Part shown: in pieces, positions 1 through 5,172 of the stretch | How the letters are laid out: each line of letters starts with the position of its first letter | How positions within the stretch are numbered: position 1 is the stretch's first letter | Assembly (NCBI GenBank): GCA_959604475.1 | Contig: CAUHBX010000102.1 | Span: 1-5,172 of the forward strand | Reading direction: 5' to 3' | Source of the DNA: an uncultured Eubacteriales bacterium | GTDB lineage: Bacteria; Bacillota; Clostridia; Lachnospirales; Anaerotignaceae | DNA length: 5,172 nucleotides | The notes under the pieces: generated by a model | Told to the model about the DNA's origin: nothing | Databases searched by the model: none | Seen by the model: only the letters and a program-made list of their open reading frames with translations | Translations under genes and position numbers: made by a program

Positions 1-1
1 A

Positions 2-472
2 AGAAACTTTGCTTGCACTAAGATAAAAGAAATACTTGTAAAAGGACAAGCCTCACATAAAAAATATGCGCTTATGATAATTGACTTGGATTATTTTAAA
101 AATGCAAATGACCAATATGGGCATATGTTTGGAGACCAAGTGTTGCGTGAGGTGGCGAAAAGAGTACAGAATTCTGTGAGAAACTCCGATATAGTTGCCA
201 GAATCGGCGGAGATGAATTTTTGATTTTTGTCGAATATAAGACTGATATATACTCCGTTGCTGAACGCATCTTTAAATCCATTGCAGGAATGTATCAGGG
301 CTTTCATATTTGTGCGAGCAAGGGTGTTGCGTTAACTCCAATACACGCAACTGGTTATAAAGATCTATCTTATTGCGCAGACCAGGCTCTTTATGCCGCA
401 AAGCGTAAAGGAAGGAATTGTTTTTGTATTTATGATGATGCAATGGATAATTTTTTGTCGGCTAAAAGATAA
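2..472 (+). CDS. Diguanylate cyclase, GGDEF domain (5' end outside window)
   Basis: The frame is open to the left edge, giving 156 visible residues that cover most of one GGDEF domain. This family condenses two GTP into cyclic di-GMP. Visible motifs in order: the paired aspartates and FK of DLDYFK (83-97), the NDQYGH..GD segment after it, the inhibitory I-site RNSD (179-190), the signature GGDEF (206-220) exactly five residues later, and the closing AAKRKGRN. With both the catalytic motif and the I-site intact, the domain should be active and subject to product inhibition. The LTGLYN-type start of the domain and any sensor region lie before the window. The ATG at 74 is inside the domain and is not the start. 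The stop lies 21 bp before the GntR gene on the same strand, so co-transcription is likely. Confidence 0.93.
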   Translation, partial: RNFACTKIKEILVKGQASHKKYALMIIDLDYFKNANDQYGHMFGDQVLREVAKRVQNSVRNSDIVARIGGDEFLIFVEYKTDIYSVAERIFKSIAGMYQGFHICASKGVALTPIHATGYKDLSYCADQALYAAKRKGRNCFCIYDDAMDNFLSAKR

Positions 473-493
473 GTTTTATAAGGAAGAAATGAT

Positions 494-913
494 ATGAAAT
501 ACGATAATTTTCAATATGAACGAATATTTGTAATTTTGAAAAACAAAATAGAAGCCGGATTAATGCCAAAAGGTACTGTACTCCCCTCATATGCTGATCT
601 TTGTAAGGAGTACAAAGTATCAAACAAAACGATACGCCGCGTAGTGGCAATGCTGTCTGATGCAGGGCTTATTGAGACAAAGGAACGACAGCTTTCTGTG
701 GTTGTTTTTGACCAAAAAGACATAGGGGACTATTCACCGCACAATTTGAAAGAGCCAAATATGCCGATTATGACAGATATCTTAAAAACAGCAGAAATTC
801 TTTACTATCCTTTTATATGCCATGGAATTTCTCTGTGCAACAAGTATGATTGGGACATTCCCGAAAAAATAGTTAGGCAGCTGGATCCAAAGCTGCCAAA
901 ACTCTTTATATGA
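494..913 (+). CDS. GntR-family winged-helix regulator, probably 3'-truncated
   Basis: The 139 residues begin with a GntR-type winged helix-turn-helix (about 4-72). The segment LPSYADLCKEYKVSNKTIRR fits the family pattern LPSerelaeefgVSrtTVR, followed by MLSDAGLIE. The wing (ETKERQLSVVVF) lacks the usual glycines. Residues 90-135 look like the start of a helical effector region (MTDILKTAEILYYPF and then DWDIPEKIVRQLDPKLP), but the protein stops a few residues later with KLFI. From memory, clostridial relatives continue well beyond this point, so I infer a lost 3' end; no search was run. The start is set by AAGGAAG at 480-486, seven bases before ATG. It lies 21 bp after the cyclase gene and 22 bp before the kinase. 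If DNA binding survives, it may do so without effector control. Target and ligand are unknown. Confidence 0.8.
   Translation: MKYDNFQYERIFVILKNKIEAGLMPKGTVLPSYADLCKEYKVSNKTIRRVVAMLSDAGLIETKERQLSVVVFDQKDIGDYSPHNLKEPNMPIMTDILKTAEILYYPFICHGISLCNKYDWDIPEKIVRQLDPKLPKLFI
876..897 (+). repeat. Perfect 7-bp inverted repeat at the GntR/kinase junction
   Basis: GGCAGCT (876-882) and AGCTGCC (891-897) are exact reverse complements around an 8-base loop, GGATCCAA. The right arm ends where the GntR-like reading frame stops making sense and the kinase-like frame begins. The T-poor stretch after it (AAAACTCTTTATA) makes a weak terminator at best. It may be a deletion hot spot or a chance hairpin inside coding sequence. 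Confidence 0.55.
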
Positions 914-935
914 GAACCGTGGTGCTTCATATGTA

Positions 936-2468
936 GTGAATCAGTTGGGGGTGATTGAACTGCGTCCTACTGAGTCAACTGCAAACGATTATTTTGGTGG
1001 ATATAATCTGCTCCATATTTTGCAGGAAATGAATGTAGAGGAGCAGAAGGTCCGTGCGCTGCAGCAAGGGCTGAAAGAGCAGCAGGAAGTCAACTTTATA
1101 GCAAAAACAGGTGGAGAAACATGGAGGATACAAAGTTTTCCGGATAGCTGGGGCAACAGCATCGTTATTGCAGTACCCATTTCAATCACGGCCCGGGCAA
1201 CCTTTGACGGAATGAGGAATGTAATCATTATGATTGTGCTTACCCTCTCAACAATGGTGGCCCTGGCCCTGTCTTGGCTATATTACTATGTAAAAAAAGG
1301 GCAGAAAATTAAGCTGGAACAGGCAAAAGCAACCTTAAAGAGTGACTTTATGAATAAGGTCTCCCATGACATACGCACACCGCTGACCGCCGTTATCGGA
1401 CTAAATGACCTGCTGATGAACAATGCGGACAAACCTGATATTGTAGCGGACTGTGCTCAAAAAGCGAAAAAATCCGGTGAATACCTCATCTCCATTATCA
1501 ATGACGTATTGGATATGAGCCGAATTGAAAGCGGAAAGCTGCATATTTCCCATTCGGTTTTTGATATGAAGGAACTGCTGGAGACCGTTGTTCAGCTCGA
1601 GACATATCCTTCAGGTGAGAAAGAACTGACCTTACGCCTGGACTGTCCGAGCGATTTTCACAGAGGATTTTTAGGAGATGCCGTCCGCATCAAACAGTGT
1701 CTCATTAACCTTATTTCCAATGCCATTAAATTTACACCGGAAAAGGGAATAGTGACACTGGCCTACCGTGAAGAAATGGAAAGCAGCAAAGATTCCAAGG
1801 TCTATTTTATAGTCGAGGACACCGGAATTGGAATGAGCGAAGCATTTATGCAGCAGATGTTCTGCTTATTTGAGCAGGAGCAATCCTCACTTACATCCAA
1901 CCATGTGGGCAGCGGTTTGGGATTGGCAATTGTACACAGTCTTGTGACCCTGATGAACGGTGCGATACATGCAGAGAGCAAATTGAATAAAGGAAGCAGA
2001 TTTGTCATAGAGCTTCCTCTGGAGAGGACCGAACTGAGTGAAACACGTCCGAAAGACAGAGGCACAGATGAATTACCCTCACATATACTTGGAAAAAGAA
2101 TCCTGTTAGCTGAGGATAATGAAATCAACCGCGATATTGTTTCAGAGCTCTTGTCTGGACTTGGCTTTACAGTCGACGTCGCGGTCAACGGCGTGGAAGC
2201 CGTGGAACGTTTTCAATGCTCTTCCACGGGGTATTATTCCATTATTTTAATGGACATCCAAATGCCGGTAATGAATGGCCTGGATGCCGCCGCAGCCATT
2301 CGTAAATCGGCCCACATGGATGCCCAGAGCATACCCATCGTCGCCTTATCAGCAAACGCTTTTGAGGAAGATGTGGAAAAATCTCTTGCCTACGGCATGC
2401 AGGACCATATCAGCAAGCCGGTGGATATCAATGCAATCAAGAAAATATTTATGAAATTTTTACGTTAA
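936..2468 (+). CDS. Hybrid sensor histidine kinase/response regulator, sensor region 5'-truncated
   Basis: This is a membrane sensor kinase that autophosphorylates on His and passes phosphate to its own receiver domain. Residue positions from GTG 936: remnant of an extracytoplasmic sensor (1-92), transmembrane helix (about 95-118), HisKA with H144 in KVSHDIRTPL, HATPase with the N-box around N258/N262, G1 DTGIGM (295-300) and G2 GSGLGL (325-330), then a receiver (about 388-508) with acidic E393/D394, phospho-acceptor D440 in LMDIQMP, S472 and K494. All catalytic residues are present. No Hpt or DNA-binding output follows, so a phosphorelay partner elsewhere is needed. The frame is open back to 873 (in-frame stop TAG 870-872) and sensor-like sequence (LYENRGASYVVNQ) precedes the GTG, which has no clear ribosome binding site. 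The first transmembrane helix and most of the sensor seem lost. Function is therefore doubtful unless an internal start (ATG 1029 or 1212) is used. The gene ends 14 bp before the lipoprotein gene. Confidence 0.88.
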   Translation: MNQLGVIELRPTESTANDYFGGYNLLHILQEMNVEEQKVRALQQGLKEQQEVNFIAKTGGETWRIQSFPDSWGNSIVIAVPISITARATFDGMRNVIIMIVLTLSTMVALALSWLYYYVKKGQKIKLEQAKATLKSDFMNKVSHDIRTPLTAVIGLNDLLMNNADKPDIVADCAQKAKKSGEYLISIINDVLDMSRIESGKLHISHSVFDMKELLETVVQLETYPSGEKELTLRLDCPSDFHRGFLGDAVRIKQCLINLISNAIKFTPEKGIVTLAYREEMESSKDSKVYFIVEDTGIGMSEAFMQQMFCLFEQEQSSLTSNHVGSGLGLAIVHSLVTLMNGAIHAESKLNKGSRFVIELPLERTELSETRPKDRGTDELPSHILGKRILLAEDNEINRDIVSELLSGLGFTVDVAVNGVEAVERFQCSSTGYYSIILMDIQMPVMNGLDAAAAIRKSAHMDAQSIPIVALSANAFEEDVEKSLAYGMQDHISKPVDINAIKKIFMKFLR

Positions 2469-2474
2469 AGGGGG
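2469..2474 (+). promoter_or_regulatory. Ribosome binding site of the lipoprotein gene
   Basis: AGGGGG begins right after the kinase stop codon (2466-2468) and lies 8 bases before ATG 2483. It fixes the start of the lipoprotein and shows close coupling with the kinase gene. Confidence 0.75.
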
Positions 2475-2482
2475 ATTGACGG

Positions 2483-4354
2483 ATGAGAATACAAAAGCTT
2501 TTGAGTTTTGTATTGGCGGGCGCTGTGTTGTTTGGGGCGGCTGGATGCGGAAATGCACCAATCAAATCAGAGGTGAAGGCACGGTTCTGCGCGGACAACG
2601 AGATTTTAACCTATGAGCCGGTGGATTTGGAGAAAACCATCATTACCATCGGTGCATATGCTCCCTGCAATGCAAAGCCGCTGGAGCTTGCTATCGAGGC
2701 CGAATTTCCCAACGTGGATGTCGTTATCCTGAATCAAGTCAGCATTCTTGATGTGGAAGAACACGCAAAGCATCCTGGTGTGCAGAAGGATTTGGAGGAT
2801 ATCATCTTTACAGGCTATATTAAGGATGCAGGTGTAAGCTGTGACGTTTTTTATGACTTATCGGCGGAGGATTTTACCTCCTGTTACTATCAATCTGTGC
2901 TGAATGACTTAAGCGTAAATGGAAGGCTGCATCAACTCCCAATAAACAATTCTGTAAATGGTATCTTTTACAACAAAACCCTGTTTGAAGAGCACGACTG
3001 GGAAATTCCTGAAACTATTGATGAATTTTATAAACTGTGTGACGAAATTGCCGCAGAGGGCATCCGTCCTTTCGTACCCTGTTTTAAGTATTCACCGGAT
3101 GGGGTCGGTCTCGGACTCAGCAACCGAACTATTTTTTCCACCGTGGAAAAGCGTGAGCAGTACGAACTTTTTTGCAGCGGCCAAGCCTCCTGCAAGGGCT
3201 TGCTGGAGCCGTATTTTGAGGCGCTGAAAAAGCTGTATGACCAAGGTATAGTGGTGGAGGGCGATTTCTCCTCCAGTTTGACGAAAAACCGCCACGCCCT
3301 GTATGCGGGCGAGATCGCTATGCTGCCGGAACAGTTGACTATGTTTTCTCTGTATGAGGACGAGCAGCCGGAATGTGAGATAGGATTTTTTGGCTACCCC
3401 TCCGAAACGCCCGGAGAGCGTTGGATGCAGATGATGCCGGGGCGCTGCATGGCACTGTCAAAAGCGTCCATGGAGGACCCTGTGAAAAAGCAGATACTGC
3501 TGGACATTTTTGCATTTCTCAGTACCAACGAGGGACAAACAGCCCTGCTTGATGTCTTTTCGGGGCTGAGCAGCGTAAAATATGCTCAGGCAAATCTGAG
3601 GGAAGAATATTGGGACATACAGACATGTATTGAAAACGGGCATATTTTTTATGCGGACAGAATTGGAAACGATTTTCACAACCAAACACTAAAGGCGTAT
3701 TTGGATGGCAAGCTGACCTTGGAGCAGGCTCTTGCCGAAACGGACACTATGGTTGAAAACATTTCAGCGGCTCGGAATGCGGAGGAACCTGCCGGAACCG
3801 CTGCTGAGGACTTTACCATTTTGGAGACCAGCTGTTTTATTGCCGATGCCATGCGCTCAGCAACCGGGGCGGAAATTGCCCTCATCCCACACGGAACATA
3901 TTACAAAGGGAATTTAGCTAAATTTTATGAGGGCGACGTAACCATGTCATATTGTTTTTACCTACGCGGGCTGGGTGCCGAGGATTACTTGACATCCTAT
4001 GAGATTACGGGAGCCGATTTGAAAAAACTTATGGAACACCCCGTCATTAACGGCGAAGAAATCAATGCCATGTATGCTTTTTCCGGACTATCTTTAGAAT
4101 ATGCTCCATGGCGAGACAGGAACGAAAATGTCGTAAAGCTGACATTGATGGACGGCAGAGAGATTGAAGACGACAGGGTCTATACTGTCGCTGCCTGGGC
4201 TACTTCAATTGACCAATCTTATATTTCCTCCACCTTGAACGTCCATAGCGAGCTGGGCAGTAATATTGATTTGGTCACTTCTGCCGTCAGACAGGCTGGG
4301 ACTATCTACCCTCCGAAGGATAACAGACTTACCTTGGTGTGGGATGTAGAATAA
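2483..4354 (+). CDS. Lipoprotein: extracellular solute-binding domain fused to a 5'-nucleotidase C-terminal domain
   Basis: The 623-residue protein starts with a lipoprotein signal (charged MRIQK, hydrophobic stretch, AAGC with C22 as lipid site), so it should sit on the outer face of the membrane. Residues about 50-435 resemble a family 1/8 ABC solute-binding protein: NSVNGIFYNKTLFEEHDWEIP, then TIDEFYKLCDEIAAEGIRPF, and near the end KKQILLDIFAFLSTNEGQTALL. Residues about 445-623 match the 5'-nucleotidase C-terminal domain: ETSCFIADAMRSATGAEIAL, the EGDVT segment, YEITGADLKKLME, AFSGLSLEY, and DDRVYTVAAW. The N-terminal metallophosphatase domain of real 5'-nucleotidases (UshA type) is absent, so hydrolysis is not expected. 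The usual GGDGY-like motif after the last segment is also not seen. No permease or ATPase gene is adjacent, so a sensory partner role for the upstream kinase is more likely than transport (inference). Ligand unknown. Confidence 0.88.
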   Translation: MRIQKLLSFVLAGAVLFGAAGCGNAPIKSEVKARFCADNEILTYEPVDLEKTIITIGAYAPCNAKPLELAIEAEFPNVDVVILNQVSILDVEEHAKHPGVQKDLEDIIFTGYIKDAGVSCDVFYDLSAEDFTSCYYQSVLNDLSVNGRLHQLPINNSVNGIFYNKTLFEEHDWEIPETIDEFYKLCDEIAAEGIRPFVPCFKYSPDGVGLGLSNRTIFSTVEKREQYELFCSGQASCKGLLEPYFEALKKLYDQGIVVEGDFSSSLTKNRHALYAGEIAMLPEQLTMFSLYEDEQPECEIGFFGYPSETPGERWMQMMPGRCMALSKASMEDPVKKQILLDIFAFLSTNEGQTALLDVFSGLSSVKYAQANLREEYWDIQTCIENGHIFYADRIGNDFHNQTLKAYLDGKLTLEQALAETDTMVENISAARNAEEPAGTAAEDFTILETSCFIADAMRSATGAEIALIPHGTYYKGNLAKFYEGDVTMSYCFYLRGLGAEDYLTSYEITGADLKKLMEHPVINGEEINAMYAFSGLSLEYAPWRDRNENVVKLTLMDGREIEDDRVYTVAAWATSIDQSYISSTLNVHSELGSNIDLVTSAVRQAGTIYPPKDNRLTLVWDVE

Positions 4355-4374
4355 GAGAAATTATACGCAATAAG

Positions 4375-4403
4375 TTATTGAAATATATACTTTGTGATAT
4401 AAT
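4375..4403 (+). promoter_or_regulatory. Extended -10 promoter in the spacer
   Basis: A perfect TATAAT (4398-4403) is preceded by TG at 4395-4396, giving the extended -10 form TGnTATAAT. A weak -35 hexamer TTATTG (4375-4380) lies at 17-bp spacing. Transcription would start near 4409-4412 and run into the hairpin-rich stretch that ends at the terminator. Because the region is AT-rich a chance match is possible, but the extended -10 supports a real sigma-A-type promoter. Confidence 0.6.
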
Positions 4404-4409
4404 AGGTTT

Positions 4410-4585
4410 TTGTCCCGACTAAAACCTGGTATATATGGTTGTTGAGGGCTTCCTCAAATTTTCGAGCAGGGGATGGCTGCTAGCACAGCCTTGTAACAAT
4501 TCATTTACTTTGAAGATAATGGAAGGATGTAAAGTAAAAACTAAGGTGTACTAGAAGGAATTCTAAGTATACCTTTTATTTTTTT
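4410..4585 (+). ncRNA. Candidate structured small RNA (about 175 nt)
   Basis: The stretch between the promoter and the terminator has no convincing open frame but contains ordered hairpins. TTGAGG/CCTCAA (4442-4447, 4452-4457) closes a GCTT loop. GGCTG/CAGCC (4475-4479, 4486-4490) closes a six-base loop. TTTACTTT/AAAGTAAA (4504-4511, 4531-4538) closes a 19-base loop. The terminator hairpin follows. TCCC (4413-4416) can also pair with GGGA (4470-4473), a possible pseudoknot or long-range contact. I do not recognise the family. Possible known classes to compare are 6S RNA and the raiA-motif RNA, but I cannot confirm either. It could also be a long leader or simply the 3' tail of the lipoprotein mRNA. 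Confidence 0.42.
4543..4585 (+). terminator. Strong intrinsic terminator
   Basis: AAGGTGTAC-TAGAA (4543-4556) pairs with TTCTA-GTATACCTT (4561-4575) around a GGAA tetraloop. The stem has 14 pairs, one G·U wobble and one bulged A (4566). It runs into a T-rich tract ending at 4585. An A-run just before the stem (4536-4540) would give a U-tract on the other strand, so it may work in both directions. It ends either the candidate small RNA or read-through from the upstream signalling operon, which has no other terminator before it. Confidence 0.87.
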
Positions 4586-4695
4586 AATGTTGAAGAAAGA
4601 TGAATAATTTAACATACCAACACAGTGCTATTTCAGTTGTTTATTAAGTGTTTATATAACGGGAGGAAAAAGTTAAAAAGTGAAATTATATGAAT

Positions 4696-4700
4696 GGAGG
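4696..4700 (+). promoter_or_regulatory. Ribosome binding site of the SH3-domain gene
   Basis: GGAGG lies five bases before ATG 4706 and decides the start of a gene whose first reading frame is only 55 codons long. A second, unused-looking GGGAGG is at 4661-4666 with no plausible start at proper spacing. Confidence 0.8.
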
Positions 4701-4705
4701 ATAAT

Positions 4706-5172
4706 ATGAAAAAATCAAATATAATTATCAGCACGGCACTGGCTGTCAGCGTCAGTTTTAATGTTATACAATATTGCTTGAACTATAAGGCAGTAAGCAT
4801 AGCCAATGAAGAAAAGCCTACATACTTTTTAAAAGAAGCTCCGAACATAGATCTGCATGGTTTGGAGGTGTAGATACGGGATGGTTTTCGGCTATGGGGC
4901 CAGTAGCGAATTTAAACCCATATGGTAGTAATATCAGTGAAAGCGGTATAACCATACTTGACGGCGGAGTTGAGCATTTTACAAAAATCAGTATAGAAGG
5001 ATATATACCAACATGGTATATTACAAGAAATGATCCAAATATTGATTTTGAATATATAGAAACTGAAAAATATATAATCAATGAAACAACTGCGTATTAT
5101 GGAGCCAGTGAGGATTCCGGGGCAGTGGAAATATTACCGAAAGGAACTGCTATAAAAGTAATAGGTGAATAC
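4706..5172 (+). CDS. Secreted protein with tandem bacterial SH3 (SH3b) domains, frame-disrupted, 3' end outside window
   Basis: From ATG 4706 the first frame encodes MKK, a hydrophobic segment (about residues 5-26, signal peptide or membrane anchor) and a short linker, and stops at TAG 4871-4873 after 55 codons. The -1 frame is open from 4810 and carries clear homology to the right edge. A first SH3b ends in ITILDGGVEHFTKISIEGY followed by IPTWYIT, the usual end of such domains. A second starts at YIINETTAYYGASEDSG and continues to KGTAIKVIGEY, where the window ends. SH3b domains usually anchor cell-wall enzymes or sense wall peptides outside the cell; any catalytic domain would be downstream. 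The frame break is explained either by loss of one T in 4861-4863 (four Ts give DLHGFGGVDTGW) or by -1 ribosomal slippage at 4828-4834. The gene is its own unit, after the terminator, with no convincing promoter seen between 4586 and 4695. Confidence 0.72.
4828..4867 (+). other. Candidate programmed -1 frameshift site
   Basis: In the phase of ATG 4706, the heptamer T TTA AAA (4828-4834) fits the X XXY YYZ slippery pattern. Four bases later CTCCGAAC (4839-4846) can pair with GTTTGGAG (4860-4867), an 8-bp stem with one G·U and a 13-base loop. The zero-frame stop TAG comes at 4871, and a -1 slip enters the frame that encodes the SH3b domains. The 4-base spacer is slightly short for known sites, and a simple one-base deletion explains the data as well. 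Confidence 0.38.

Noticed and set aside
74..76. ATG as the start of the GGDEF protein
   Set aside because: The frame stays open to the left edge and the residues before it continue the domain, so this Met is internal.
812..912. Direct repeat TTTATATG at 812-819 and 905-912
   Set aside because: An 8-base AT-rich repeat 93 bases apart is expected by chance and does not sit symmetrically on the proposed breakpoint.
914..935. GntR-kinase read as one protein by a +1 frameshift
   Set aside because: A cytoplasmic DNA-binding domain joined to an extracytoplasmic sensor makes no topological sense, and no slippery site was seen; a deletion fits better.
1802..2188. 128-codon open frame on the minus strand
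   Set aside because: It lies wholly inside the HATPase and receiver coding region of the kinase; its translation shows no family signature and is a shadow of the + strand gene.
4501..4540. Resemblance of GGAAGGA to the SRP RNA signature
   Set aside because: The flanking conserved bases of the SRP domain (GGUCAGG and AGCAGC) are missing.
4678..4707. Tiny GTG open frame (VKLYEWRII) after the GGGAGG at 4661
   Set aside because: It is only nine codons, the spacing to the GGGAGG is too long, and it overlaps the start of the SH3 gene.
4818..5081. 87-codon open frame on the minus strand over the SH3 gene
   Set aside because: It has no clear ribosome binding site or recognisable domain, while the + strand there encodes clear SH3b sequence.
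1..5172. CRISPR arrays, tRNA or rRNA genes, insertion sequences
   Set aside because: No regularly spaced repeats, cloverleaf-like segments, transposase motifs or terminal inverted repeats were found on either strand.

Overview
The window looks like the chromosome of a low-GC Gram-positive anaerobe of the Clostridia type. The signs are purine-rich AGGAGG-like ribosome binding sites, an N-terminal lipobox on the secreted binding protein, AT-rich spacers, a U-tract terminator and a secreted protein with bacterial SH3 repeats. The genus cannot be fixed from sequence alone. All supported genes are on the + strand.

Layout. Positions 2-472 are the C-terminal part of a diguanylate cyclase (GGDEF) cut by the left edge. 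Positions 494-913 encode a GntR-type winged-helix regulator that ends abruptly. Positions 936-2468 encode a hybrid histidine kinase (HisKA, HATPase, receiver) whose sensor begins in mid-domain. Positions 2483-4354 encode a lipoprotein joining an ABC-type solute-binding domain to the C-terminal (substrate-binding) domain of 5'-nucleotidases, without the catalytic metallophosphatase domain. These four genes are spaced 21, 22 and 14 bp apart and read as one signalling operon. Positions 4355-4705 hold no protein gene but do hold an extended -10 promoter, a chain of hairpins and a strong intrinsic terminator, so a stand-alone small RNA is plausible. From 4706 to the right edge is a secreted protein with tandem SH3b domains. 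Its frame breaks at 4871, and a -1 slippery heptamer followed by a stem-loop sits just before the break.

How the parts may work together. An orphan solute-binding lipoprotein directly after a hybrid kinase, with no permease or ATPase gene between or after them, recalls LuxP/LuxQ-type sensing, in which the binding protein presents a ligand to the kinase. The nucleotidase-type domain suggests, as inference only, a nucleotide-like or sugar ligand. The kinase has no output domain and no Hpt domain, so its phosphorelay partner must lie elsewhere. The cyclase adds a c-di-GMP arm.

Main oddities. (1) The GntR gene seems to have lost its 3' part and the kinase its 5' part at one breakpoint near 898, next to a perfect 7-bp inverted repeat, as if a deletion joined two genes. 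(2) The binding-protein/5'-nucleotidase-C fusion is unusual. (3) The SH3 gene is either broken by one base or read by programmed -1 frameshifting. (4) There is a candidate structured RNA between the two transcription units.
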